This document shows, in pieces, positions 1-10,884 of a stretch of 64,000 nt of DNA. The first letter of the stretch is position 1. Every line of letters begins with the position of its first letter. The stretch spans positions 20,676,744 to 20,740,743 of the forward strand of contig OX419759.1 in the NCBI GenBank assembly GCA_948567375.1. Direction: 5' to 3'. The stretch is from Lunularia cruciata (taxonomy: Eukaryota > Streptophyta > Marchantiopsida > Lunulariales > Lunulariaceae). The notes below the pieces were generated by a model. The model made no database searches, was not told the DNA's origin, and was given only the letters and a program-made list of their open reading frames with translations. A program made the position numbers and the translations under genes.

Positions 1-300
1 TGCACCTTAAGTAAGTAGCTTCTAGAAGGAAGCTTCTAAAAGCTTCCAACTAGCTTAGCTTGCACGCCAAGTAGGCAGCTTCTAGAAGGAAGCTTCTTGA
101 GAAGCTTCCTAGTTAACTTGGCTTGCACTCTAAGAAAGCGGCTGGAGGAAGCTTCTTGAGAAGCTTCTCAAGGGCCTTGTATGCTACCTATAAATACCAA
201 AGCCAAAGCTCATGCTAGGCATTCAGAGTTTTCCCTCATTCAAGTGTCCCAATGTGAGTTTCCATTCTCCTATTTCTCTCCTTGGTTTTGGTCTTTTACA
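1..300 (+). repeat. 5' LTR of A1 (partial), family A
   Basis: This matches the 3' LTR at 5,054-5,465 and ends in the same TTTTACA. It contains three copies of a roughly 60-base module starting near 2, 61 and 124. Each begins GCAC..AAG and carries GAAGCTTC-type inverted pairs. A TATAAATA box lies at 189-196, so transcription probably starts near 220. Confidence 0.93.
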
Positions 301-301
301 T

Positions 302-313
302 TGATATTAGAGC
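302..313 (+). other. Primer-binding site (tRNA-iMet type), decayed
   Basis: TGATATTAGAGC begins one base after the LTR end. The canonical plant initiator-Met tRNA primer site is TGGTATCAGAGC; the two differences are G-to-A and C-to-T transitions. Confidence 0.85.
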
Positions 314-571
314 AGGAATGGGATGGATGGAATTTATGGACCACCAAATCCACTTCCGCCAAACCATTAGGACTTTCATGTCCAGATATTACCAAAGCAT
401 CGTTTCACACAATTCATCACCTCACGCTTTGGGCAGGATTTTCTACATATGATCACCGTGTCAAAAGAACCCTTGATACTTCCAATTGTAACTTATGGAG
501 AATGGTGGACGTGTTGTATCTATGTGTTAATCAACTAGATAAATTGAGGGTAGTGGAATAGAGTAGTAGCA

Positions 572-1440
572 ATGGCGGCAATACCGAATGTTATCCTTGC
601 AATGCAACAACAAATCGAGCATCTTACTTGATTGTTGGATGAACAAGACCAACAACAACAAGAACAAATAGACAGAGCGCCAGTTCGAGATGGAGAAGAT
701 CGCATTCGATTTCTGAAACCCAAGGTGTTTGAAGGCAAGAATCTTCCAGGCATAGTGGAGAATTTTGTGTTTGATTGTGAACGTTACTTTGAAGCCACCA
801 ATCTTCAAGATGAGCGGAAACAAATTCTCTTGGCTTCTAGCCTGTTGGATGGTGTGGCAAAACTTTGTTAGCGATTCCAAGTAGAAAGAGCTGAACGACA
901 AATTGTTACACCAATTTTGACATGGGCAAAATTCAAGGATGCAATACTTGGTCAATTCAAACTATAAATGCCATCCAAGCTGCATGAGATAAATTGGCGG
1001 AGTTGAGGCAGATTGGCTCAGTGAGAAGCTACATCACACCATTTCAAAATATCATCATGCAAATTCCAGATATCCAAGAAGGTGAAGTTCTAGATTGATT
1101 TTTGCAAGGATTGAAGTCACGAACCAGATTGGAGGTGACCATGCAAGAGCCACAGAACGTAGAAGAAGCCATGCAATTGGCTGAGCATTTTGATTCCTTA
1201 GTTGTGACAACTTGGTCTTGACCTCGACCCACACAAAACCTACCAGTACCACGAGTGGAAGAACCGGTACCAATGGAGATTGATGCTATCCAACAAAGAC
1301 CACTTGGCATAGCAGATAGAGAAAGATTACGACAAAATGGAGGTTGCTTTTATTGTCACCAAGTTGGACATCGCATTGCTGAATGTCCATTTAGGAATGG
1401 GCGACCTCAACAAGTTGCCCAAATGGAGTTTGTGGAATAG
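572..1440 (+). pseudogene. gag: A1 gag (capsid and nucleocapsid) pseudogene
   Basis: Gag forms the particle and binds the element RNA. The likely start is the ATG at 572; the frame then runs through in-frame stops near 628 and 868, with a block like the retrotransposon capsid domain at 700-870. After a frame change, the nucleocapsid end (1,255-1,440) has a perfect CCHC zinc knuckle, CFYCHQVGHRIAEC, spaced C-2-C-4-H-4-C at about 1,347-1,388. It closes with TAG at 1,438-1,440. Stops such as TGA at about 1,096 fit arginine CGA decay. The knuckle is intact although the capsid is broken in several places. Confidence 0.88.
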
Positions 1441-1499
1441 AATGATCAGAGAAACAAAGAATCCCAATAGGAGATTTTGAGCCGCCTATTGGGAGCTTG

Positions 1500-3517
1500 A
1501 TTAGTTCCAATGGGATTGAAGGCTCAACCTATGCAAGTTTGCTTCAATTGCAAGGTACGGTATCTAATCGGGGTTGTAGGATTTTGGTTGATTCTGGAAT
1601 TGCATATTTATGCAAGTAGCAAAGGAATTGGGTATTCCTATCAAACCAGTGATTGGAAGTAGTTTGATGATGGTGGATGGTAGAAAAGGTTATGCATTCC
1701 GCACCTCGCATCTTGTTACCTTCAAGATTGGGAAGGAGTATTTGGAGTGTATGAGGTTTGTAGTGGCACCTCTACACTATGATATCATTCTGGGTCTACC
1801 TTGGCTTGAACGTCATAAGGTTCAATTCGATTGGACCCAACGTCAAATTCAAGTACAACACCAAGGTAGGAATTTCCGATTAGGTTGTCTGGCACCTCTG
1901 AGTAAGACACCTAAGAATAGTCAGTCCCAAGATGGGAAGTTTGTTGAGAAGGTAGCGATAGACCCAAATCTGGAAGGGAGATGAGTCCCAAGATGGGAAG
2001 TTTGCCAAGAAGGCAACCATGGAGCAAGCTTGGAAGAGAGATGAGTCCCTAGAAGGGAAGTTTGTTAATGAAGCAGCCATAAAGCAAGCTTTGGAGGAAG
2101 ATAAGTCTATATTTGCGGTGTGGATCAAGCCGATTGCACAAGAACAATCTGAGGAGGGCCAGGTGCCAGTTGATCGGATAATTCAGGAGTTTGCAGATGT
2201 GTTTCCAGATGATCTGCCAAAGGGATTACCCTCTGATCGGGGTGTGCCCTTCAAGATTGAGTTATTGCTAGGGAGTACTCCAGTGAGTAGACCAATCTAT
2301 TGGCTCTCACCAAAGGAGTTGGAGGAGTTGCAAAGAACACTTATAAAGTTGTTGGAGAAGGATTTCATATGACATAGTACCTCTCCGTGAGGTACTATTT
2401 GTTCCAAAGAAGGATGGAGGACTTCGTTTCTGTATTGATTACCGTGGGCTCAATAAGCAAACCGTGAAGAATGCATATCCTTTGCCTCAGATCAATGACC
2501 TGCTTGATCAATTAAGTGGAGCACGCTACTTTTCCAAGCTAGATCTTCATAGCGGCTATTGACAAATTCCTATTGAAGGAGAGGACGTGCAAAAGACTGC
2601 CTTTTGCACAAGGTATGGACATTTTGAGTGGAGAGTTCTACCTTTCGGACTCACTAATGCTCTACTAGTCTTCATGGATCAGATGCATTGGGTGTTGGAG
2701 GGACTATTGGATCAGTCTGTGGTAGTGTTCTTAGATGATATCTTAATCTATAGTAGGACAAAGGCTGAACACAAGAATCATGTGCGAGAAGTCCTAAGAC
2801 GACTACGACAGTGGAAATTTTACTACAAGAAGTCAAAGTGTGCTTTTTGGCAGAAGGAGGTTACCTTCTTGGGTCATAAGATCTCATCAGAGGGGATCAA
2901 GATGGAAGAAGAGAAGATCAAGGCCATTACTGATTGGCCTACCCCAAAGGATGCTACCGAAGTATGAACATTCAATGGATTGGCCAGTTTTTACTGACGA
3001 TTCATCCACTATTATGCTCACGTGGATGCACCATTGACTGACCTCTTGGGAAAGAACTCGAGCTTCCAATGGACCACCAAGCATGAAGAAGCATTCCAAA
3101 AGTTAAAGCATATGGTGTCTTCAAGACCCATTCTTCAACCATATGATCCTCAACTACCTTGTGTGGTTGATTTGATGCTTCTAACTTTGCAATTGGAGCT
3201 GTGTTGCAACAAGAATTTACGGATGGACTACATCCTATTGCCTTTGTGTCTCGCCAACTAAATACGGCTGAAAGAAATTACTCTGCTCAAGATTGGGAAT
3301 AACTTGCAATGGTATATGCCACCAAGGTATGGAGGCATTATCTCTTGGGGAAACAAGTGATCATGCAAACTGATCACAAGCCATTGTTGCAGACCTTACA
3401 CCTAGAGCACATGAAGAGTCGACATCATCAATGGGAAGAGCAATTCCAATTGTTTGACATAAAACTTGAGTACAAACCAGGTCGGTTCCATGTCATCCCT
3501 GATGCTCTATCACAATG
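1500..3517 (+). pseudogene. pol: A1 pol: protease, reverse transcriptase, RNase H (broken)
   Basis: The aspartic protease active site LVDSG is intact at about 1,584-1,598, followed by ILGLPWLERH near 1,790. A direct duplication around 1,920-2,060 repeats a motif starting SQDGKFV and lengthens the protease-RT linker. Reverse transcriptase covers about 2,170-2,970: [20 protein letters not shown] near 2,430, a TGA in place of arginine near 2,560, and the catalytic FLDD at 2,728-2,739, still present. RNase H covers about 3,020-3,517 and ends in the usual PDALSQ. Frame changes occur near 2,370, 2,960, 3,170 and 3,260. Each domain resembles Ty3/gypsy enzymes closely; the gene as a whole is dead. 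Confidence 0.9.
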
Positions 3518-3524
3518 ACCTGAT

Positions 3525-4990
3525 TTGAAGTCTCTTCCCCTCATCGCGGCAGCAATTACAACGGTGTCAATTGATCCCAAGAGTCATAACAAGTTTCATT
3601 TAGCTCTACAGCAAGATCCCTTCTTCCAAATGGTACATGGTCGGCTAACAACAGGTGACAAAGAGTACAACACCTTCTCCTTCAAGGAAGGCCTTCTATT
3701 CCATGCGGACCGGATCTATGTTCCAGCCAAAGGTGATCTTTGACTTGTGCGCCTTGAAGAAGCCCATGATTTACCCATTGCTGGTCACATGGGTGTGGAC
3801 AAGACCTTGGGAACCCTCCAATGTCAATGGTGGTGGCCCAACATGACACGGGATGTTCAAGAATTTGTCTGATCGTGTGAGAGCTGCCAACGTAACAAGG
3901 CCAGCAACTAGAAGCCGGGTTGACTCCTTCAACCGCTTGCCGTTCCATCAGCTTGTTGGGAGCATGTGAGCTTGGATCTCATCACATCCTTGCCAAGGAC
4001 ACACCGCCATCGTGGTGTTTGTGGATAAGCTTAGTAAGCAAATCCACTTGGCACCAACCTGTGATACCGTGGATGCTCCAACCTTAGCGCAAATCTACTT
4101 CGACAATGTCTTCAAGCATCATGGAATGCCACATGTACTCATCTCAGACCGTGATCCTTGCTTTACTAGGAAGTTTTGGCAAGCACTCTTTCAAATATTT
4201 GGCACCAAGCTTGCTTTCTCCACGGCCTATCATCCTCAAACTAATGGACAAACCGAACGTGCAAATCGTACATTGGAGGATATGTTGCGTGCCTTTGTCA
4301 ATGTCCACCATACCAATCGGGATGAATGTCTTGCCGCTGCCAAATTCACTTACAACAATTCCAAACAGGCAAGCACCGGATTCTCTCCTTTCTTTCTCAA
4401 TTTTGGCCACAATCTGCTTGTTCCAGATCTCTTCTTGCTCCCCCTCCATCTCAAGTTCCTCATACTTCCACATTCTTGACCACTATATCCCAATCTCTCC
4501 AATAAGCCAAGTCTCACTTCCTTGTTGCTCAGAATCGCCAAAAACAATATGTGGACTACCATCATCGAGATCTCACCTTTGAAGTCGGTGATAAGTCATG
4601 CTATCCTCTAGTAACCTCCCTCTCCCACTTGATACCCAAGTTTGTAAACTTGCCTCTAATTGGATAGGACCCTTTGATATCACCTAAATTGTCTCTCCTG
4701 TTGCTTATCATCTTGCCTTGCCTTGTCACATGCGTATCCATCATGTCTTTCATATTTCCAAGTTGAAACCCTTTGTTCATAACCCCTCTTCCTTTTCCTC
4801 TCGAGTCCAACCTCCCCCTCTTCCTATCCCTATCAATGATCATAAGGAGTACAAAGTTGATTATATCCTTGCGCGTCGCCACATTCAACAAGGCCGTTGC
4901 CAACATACGGAGTACAAGGTCCTTTGGAAAGGGTATCCCCTTCATGATGCCACCTGGGAACCTCTTTCTCACCTCCACAATGCATAGACG
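3525..4990 (+). pseudogene. pol: A1 pol: integrase and chromodomain (broken)
   Basis: Integrase inserts the cDNA. The HHCC zinc region lies at about 3,760-3,920 and is split by frame changes. The core at 4,012-4,480 has LISDRDP with the second catalytic aspartate near 4,150 and GQTERANRTLE with the catalytic glutamate near 4,250. A C-terminal chromodomain at about 4,838-4,985 is well preserved (EYKVDYILARR, then LWKGYPLHDATWEPLSHL) and keeps the aromatic residues typical of histone-tail binding. Chromodomains are thought to direct chromoviruses to heterochromatin, which fits the CpG-poor neighbourhood. Confidence 0.9.
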
Positions 4991-5037
4991 GCCATCCAAG
5001 AATTCGAACCTTCACTGGCGACAAGGACGTCACCAAT

Positions 5038-5053
5038 TAGCGGCGGGGGAATA
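5038..5053 (+). other. Polypurine tract of A1
   Basis: GCGGCGGGGGAATA directly precedes the TGTAACA start of the 3' LTR, as expected for the plus-strand primer. Confidence 0.8.
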
Positions 5054-5465
5054 TGTAACAATATGGAGTTTAGCGATGAAGTCAGTCAGGCTCATGAAGT
5101 AGCACATAAGACAAATTAGCCTTGAATATTCTAGAAGTATCTAGGAAGCTTCTTGGGAAGCTTCCTGGTTAGCTTAGCTTGCACCTTAAGTAAGTAGCTT
5201 CTAGAAGCTTCCAACTAGCTTAGCTTGCACGCCAAGTAGGCGGCTTCTAGAAGGAAGCTTCTTGAAAAGCTTCCTAGTTAACTTTGCTTGCACTCTAAGA
5301 AAGCGGCTTGAGAAAGCTTCTTGAGAAGCTTCTCAAGGGCCTTGTATGCTACCTATAAATACCAAAGCCAAAGCTCATGCTAGGCATTTGGAGTTTTCCC
5401 TCATTCAAGTGTCCCAATATGAGTTTCCATTCTCCTATTTCTCTCCTCGGTTTAGGTCTTTTACA
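5054..5465 (+). repeat. 3' LTR of A1 (complete, 412 bp), family A
   Basis: It starts TGTAACAATATGG and ends TTTTACA (TG..CA). It carries three of the GAA/TTC modules, a TATAAATA box at about 5,354-5,361 and the RNA-start region downstream. A perfect three-unit heat-shock-type site is at 5,199-5,211. It differs from the 5' LTR at scattered sites, so the element is not recent. Confidence 0.95.
5199..5211 (+). promoter_or_regulatory. Heat-shock-element-like site in LTR A
   Basis: TTCTAGAAGCTTC is three alternating NTTCN/NGAAN units with exact spacing, the consensus bound by heat-shock factor trimers. It lies about 145 bases upstream of the LTR TATA box. Function is inferred from the motif only. 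Confidence 0.55.
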
Positions 5466-5729
5466 CATTTACTTGGCATGCAAGCTAAGTAAGGAAGCAT
5501 CTCAAGAAGCTTCCTTCTAGAATTTACCTACTTGGAGTGCAAGCTAAACAAGCCAAGAAGCTTCCCAAGAAGTTTCTTCTAAGAATTTGCTACTTGGTAT
5601 GCACGTTACCTAATACTTAGAAGGTACAATGTAGTTTCTTAGATACTTCTAGAATATTCTATGCTAATTTGGCCTATTTGATGGTTCATTAGTCTTGAAT
5701 AACTTGTCAATAAACTCCATATTGTTACA
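5466..5729 (-). repeat. Truncated LTR of family A, inverted
   Basis: Read on the minus strand it starts TGTAACAATATGGAG at 5,729 and keeps the GAAGCTTC modules, but stops before the TATA box. It abuts the end of the A1 3' LTR with at most a few bases between, so one element inserted in or beside the other. Confidence 0.85.
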
Positions 5730-5747
5730 TTTCCCTTGCTTTGTAGT

Positions 5748-6336
5748 TGTAATACTATTAGCTAAACATATTACCTAGAGGTGGAAATTAGCTTGGCAAT
5801 ATATGGAGAGATGTTATATATGGTGGTCTAAATAGATTAAATAGATATATCACAAAAAGAGTACTTCCACTAATAAGGCAAAGGTCAAAAACACATTGAA
5901 AACTTTAGGGCTAATTTCAAAGGCCTAAATGGATGAATTAGACCTCAAAAAATAAAGAAGTCTATCTTTTTTGGGAAGGAAAGCTATTGCTCCCACTACC
6001 TATTTCATTTGTCTCATCAAGAGATTTCCAACTATACCTCACCCATGCTTTTTTGAGCTTCATACAAGGAGATTCTCTAAAGATTCTCTTTGGTCAAACT
6101 TGTTTGACCAACCAAATAGGACAAGGATTGACATGTTATCAATCCATACAACTTATCTAAGAGTGGAGCTTGTTGACATGTCACCAATCCATGTATCTGA
6201 TCCAAGGGTGACACTCCTTTTGAATGGATCCTCTTTGCTATATAATAAAGACAAGGTGCTCCTTTGGGGCATCAAAGTTTTGAGAGATGAAGCCTTATGT
6301 TTCTCTTGGGATTTCTCTTGTCCTTGGATCATTACA
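5748..6336 (+). repeat. LTR of family B (solo, 589 bp)
   Basis: It runs from TGTAATACTA to CATTACA and matches the other family-B LTRs at 13,034, 46,054 and 57,465, including a TATATAATAAAG box near 6,240. It lacks the internal tandem duplication present in the longer copies. No matching target duplication is visible, so one end may be eroded. Confidence 0.88.
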
Positions 6337-6659
6337 AGAACCCTATGAATAAAATCCTCTAGTGTTGCACATCCATAAGCACCAACACCCAATGTGCATA
6401 CCTACTCATTGCCTCTACTACACACCTTGCATGCCAATGCTTGGTGTTGTGCATCCCATAAGCACCAATACCTAATGTTGCACATCCTCTCACAACCTCA
6501 CTCCCTCAACTACACACTCCGTCATTGCTTGCCCATTTGATATGTACCCCACAAGCATCAATGATTAGCATTATACATCTCTCACTCCCTTGTTGTGCAT
6601 CTTGTCACCCTTGTTCTTTACCCCACATATATTACTTATTGTCTAGTGCTACATATCCT
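6337..6659 (+). repeat. Degenerate tandem array (CACATCC/GCACCAA units)
   Basis: Imperfect repeats of phrases like TTGCACATCC and AAGCACCAA recur several times. No gene is visible. It separates the family-B LTR from element A2. Confidence 0.5.
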
Positions 6660-7094
6660 TGTAATAATAAGGAGTTAGCATATAAGTTAGTAGAGGCTAA
6701 CAAGTAGAGGCTAACAAGTAGAGGCTTATAGGCCAAATTAGCCAATTAGTCTAAGAATGTTTTAGAAGCATCTAGGAAAATTCTTGGTAACTTCTACATA
6801 TCAAGAAACGTGTATGCCAAGTAGGTAGCTTATAGAAGGAGCTTCTTGGCTACCTTAGCTTGCACACCAAGTAGGTAGCTCCTAGGAAGCAACTTCCTAG
6901 TTGGCTTTGCTTGCACTCCAAGAATATGGCTTCTAGTGGGAGGTTTCCTTGGGAACTTCCCAAGACCCTTGTTTATTTTTTTATAATACCAAAGCCCAAG
7001 CTCATGCTAGGCATTTAAAGTTTCTTTCATTCAAGAGTCACAATGTGATATTCCATTATAGTCTTCGATTGTCTTATTTTTGTCCTTGGTATTT
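6660..7094 (+). repeat. 5' LTR of A2, family A
   Basis: It starts TGTAATAATAAGGAGTTAGC and carries the GCAC..CCAAG modules. The TATA box is damaged (TTATAATACC near 6,981). The 3' edge is uncertain because the stretch that in A1 spans TTTTACA and the primer site is deleted around 7,090. Confidence 0.8.
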
Positions 7095-7358
7095 AAGAAT
7101 GGGATAGGAATAGGATGGATGGAATTTATGGACCACCAAATCCATTTCTCCCAAACCATTGGGATTTTTATGTCCATGTACTAACCAAGTATCACTTCAT
7201 GTAAATCATCATTTCACACTTTGGATAAAAGTTTTTGAATATGACTCTTTATTTGATGAACCATTGATACTTCTAATTGTAACTTATAGAGAACAATGGA
7301 CATATTGAATCTATGTGTTAACTAAGATAATTCCAAGTAGATTGATAAAATAGTAGAC

Positions 7359-8212
7359 ATGGCGGTAATGCCCAAAGTTATCATTGTTATGCAATAACAA
7401 ATCTAACACCTTACTCAATTTTTGAAAGAAAGAGATCATCAATGATAAGAGCAAGTAGATATAGCACTATTTCAAGATGGAGAAGAGCAAATACAATTTC
7501 CAAAACCTAAGGTATTTGAAGGTAAGAATCTATTGGGTGCAATAAAAAATATTGTGTTTGATTGCAAATGTTATTTTGAAGCTATAAATCTTCAAGATGA
7601 ATAGAGACAAATTTTCTTGACTTCAAGCCAATTGGACGTAGTGGCAAAAGTATGATGGTGACTTTGAAGAGAGCAAGCTCAACGTCAATTTTTTGCACCA
7701 ATCTTGATAAGGGAAGAATTCAAGAGTATAATAATTAAGAGATTCCAAGTTATAAATGTTACACAAACCACATGAGATAGATTGGTAAAATTGAAATAGA
7801 TTGGTTTTATGAAGAGTTACATCAATCAATTTCAAAATACCATAATGAAAATTCCAAAGATACTAGTAGATGAAGCTTTGAATTGATTTGTAAGGGGCTT
7901 GAAGTCATGCACCAAACTGGAAGTGACCATGTCAGAGTTCAAACACTTGGAGAAAACCATATTGTTGGTTGTGCGCTTTGATTCCTTGGCTACCACAATT
8001 TGATTTCAATCTTGACCTTGACTTTCATAAAACCTACCAACACACTACATATTGGTAGAGGAGCCAATACCAACACAAATTTTGTTGTCTAATGAAGACT
8101 ACTTGGCACTACAACTAGGGAGAACAATTATAAAAAAATGATGGTTGTTTTTATTGTTGCCAAATTAGATATCCCATTGTTGAATGTACACTCAAGAAAT
8201 GACTATGAGCCA
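7359..8212 (+). pseudogene. gag: A2 gag pseudogene
   Basis: It aligns by eye with A1 gag from its ATG (7,359) to the zinc-knuckle region (about 8,145-8,190). Stops and frame shifts are numerous, and the knuckle has lost cysteine and histidine positions. The reading stops at the insertion near 8,213 and resumes after 8,915. Confidence 0.8.
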
Positions 8213-8915
8213 GCCTGTCTCTCACTCAAGATGAACCTCTGATGGCTATTATGGTAGTGTATCATGGACTAAGAAGGCAAGGAACCCCAACTCCATCATA
8301 CTCCTCCAAGACTAACACTCCAAGACTCAAGATATTGCTCACTAGAGAACTCAATGAGAGAGAGAGAGATAGTTGCAAATGAAAGGATGATGAGCACCTC
8401 CTCACCCTTATACTTGTGAAATAGTTACGCACCAAAGTTACTAATTACTAGAGCAACTCAAGTTACTAGGCTAAAAGTCAAGTAAAGTCAAAAAGCATAA
8501 AGGAATATCCATCCACATGGGCATATTCCACTAAGGATGTGATCTTATCTTGACCCAACCACTAAGTCAAGGATTCCTTCACATGGGCTATCCTTGGACT
8601 ATAGAAGAATCCAAAATAGAAAGGCTTCGAGGCCCAAGAGTTCTCAACTCTTTCTTCAAAAGCCAAACACCTAGGAATAATATCAAGTCAACACATTAGA
8701 ATCCAAAATAGTGGTGCTGATCTTTTCCACTTCCTCTAAAGTAAGGTCCCCTCAATCTTAGCTATGACTAACTTTAGCTAGTCATGACTAATGTAGAACC
8801 ATCCTTTATCTCTATATAAATAATATCTCTCCAGTACTAATAATACCAAACTAAATATCACAATACTACATACATGCACAATTAAGTGTTATAGGACAAC
8901 CTTCACAAATCATCG
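8213..8915. mobile_element. Unidentified insertion in A2 gag (about 0.7 kb)
   Basis: A1 runs uninterrupted from its zinc knuckle to the segment GAAATGGAG-like at 1,421; in A2 the two halves are separated by about 700 unrelated bases. The insert has no clear ORF, TIR or TG..CA ends that I can see. It contains a short GA run near 8,358 and AT-rich sequence near 8,810-8,880. A small non-autonomous element or solo LTR is the simplest reading. Confidence 0.55.
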
Positions 8916-10880
8916 AAATGGAGTTTTGTAGAGCATGATGATTAGGGAAACAAGGAATCACACTAGGAGATATCAAGCCGCCTATTGGGAACTTGATTAG
9001 TTCTGATGGGATTGAAGGCTTGACCTATGCAAATTTGCTTCACTTGCAAGGTATGATAACCAATCATGGTTGTAAGATTTTGGTTGATCTTGGTTGATTT
9101 TGGGAATTCAAAGAATTGCATATCCATGCAATTAGCGAAGAATTTATGCATTCTTATCAAACTAATATTTGGAAGTAGATTGATGTTGGCGGATGGTAGA
9201 AAAAGATTTGCATTTTGTAGCTCACATTCTATACATTCAAGATTGGAAAGGAGTATTGAGAGTGAGATTTGTATTAGGACCTCTACATTATGATGTCATT
9301 CTAGGTCAACCTTGGCTTGAACATCATGAGGTTAAATTGGGTTAGACCCAATGATAAATTCAAGTACAACACTAAGATAAGAACTAATGATTAGATTTTT
9401 TGGCACCTCTAAGTAAAACATCTAAGAATAATAAATCCCAAGATGAGAATTTTATTAGGAAAACAACCATAGAGTAAGCTTTGGAGGAAGATATTCTTAT
9501 TTTTTCAATGTGGATCAAGCCAATTCCGTATGGAGAATTTGGTGAGGATCAAAAACTTCATCAAGAAATGGTTGATTAGATAGTTCAAGAGTTTGTAGAT
9601 GTTCCATATAATTTGACAAAAGGATTATCCTCTAATTGTGGTATGCTCTTCAAGACTAGTTATTTCCAAGAAGTACTTTAATAGTAGACTAATCTATCTG
9701 CTCTCACCAAAGGAGTTGAAAGAGCTTTGAACAACACCGATGGAGTTGTTGGAGAAGGATTCCATACAGCATAGTACATCTCCTTGTGGAGAACCAATCA
9801 TGTTTTTAATAAAGAAGAAGGTGTACTTTGCTTCTATTATGACTATTATGGTCTCAATAAACAAATTGTAAAGAATATGTATCCTTTGCCTTGAATTGAT
9901 GACTTATTAGATCAATTGAGCAAAGCACAAGTTTTCTCCAAGTTTAATGTGACTTTTTGCATATTCTCATTGATAGGGAAGATGTGCAGAAGACTACCTT
10001 CCACACCTGGTATGGACATTTTGAATAGACATTTTTATCTTATTTGGGCTCACTATGCTCTAATAGTCTTCATGGATCAAATGCATTGAGTATTGGATGG
10101 GTTGTTAGATTGGTACATAATGGCATTATTGGATGATATTTTAATCTATAGCAAGATGGAGGTAAAACACATAAATCATGTCTGAGAAGTCTTAAGACAA
10201 TTGTGTCAATGGAAGTCAAAGTGTACCTTTTGGCAAAAGAAAGTTACCTTCTTGGGTCATTGGGTCTCATTAAAGAGGATCAAGATAGAAAAGGAGAAAA
10301 TCAAAGCCATTACTAATTGGCCTACTCCAAAGGATACCATAGAAGTGTAAGCATTTAATGGATTGACAAATTTTTACAAATGGTTCATCCATTATTATGC
10401 TCATGTAACTACAACATTGACCAATCTCTTAAGGAGACCTCAAGCTTTCAATGGATCACCAAGCACAAAGAACAATTCAAGAAATTGAAGCATACGGTGT
10501 CCTCATGATCCATCCATATGATCCTCAACTACCTTGTGTGGTTGATTTTGATGCTTCTAACTTTGCCATTGGAGTTGTGTTACAACAAGAATTTCCATGT
10601 GGATTACATCCCATTGCCTTTGCATCTGCCAACTAAACACTACAAAAAGGAATTGCTTTAATCAAGATCAAGAGTAACTAGTAGTAGTATATGCCACCAA
10701 GGTATAGAGGCATTTCTTTTGGAGAAACAACTTATCATGCAAATTGATCATAAAACTTTGTCGCAAATATTACATTTGGAGCACATGAAGAGTCAACATC
10801 ATTGATAAGAGGAACAACTATGATTTTTGACATCAAGCTTGAGTACAAGCCTAGCAAGTTCCATGTCATCCTCAATGCCC
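8916..10880 (+). pseudogene. pol: A2 pol: protease, RT, RNase H (broken)
   Basis: Protease similarity is clearest at 9,066-9,293, where the active-site triad has become D-F-G. RT runs about 9,590-10,350; the catalytic motif reads LLDD followed by ILIYSK at about 10,124-10,155. RNase H starts near 10,440 with IHPYDPQLPCVVDFDASNFA, in places better preserved than in A1. Dozens of stops make expression impossible. Confidence 0.82.
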
Positions 10881-10884
10881 TATC

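Larger units (their letters stand above)
1..5465 (+). mobile_element. Ty3/gypsy chromovirus A1, decayed
   Basis: This is an LTR retrotransposon in the order LTR, primer site, gag, protease, reverse transcriptase, RNase H, integrase, chromodomain, polypurine tract, LTR. That order and the terminal chromodomain place it in Ty3/gypsy chromoviruses. The 5' LTR is cut by the window start, so only its last 300 bases are seen and target duplications cannot be tested. All coding domains are recognisable but broken by stops and frameshifts. Many stops are TGA where the family has arginine (for example in the RT core near 2,560), the signature of CpG decay. It cannot make its proteins. Confidence 0.95.

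Noticed and set aside
1-5465. Intact, mobile retrotransposon
   Set aside because: Many stops and frame breaks in gag and pol, and diverged LTRs, show that it is dead.
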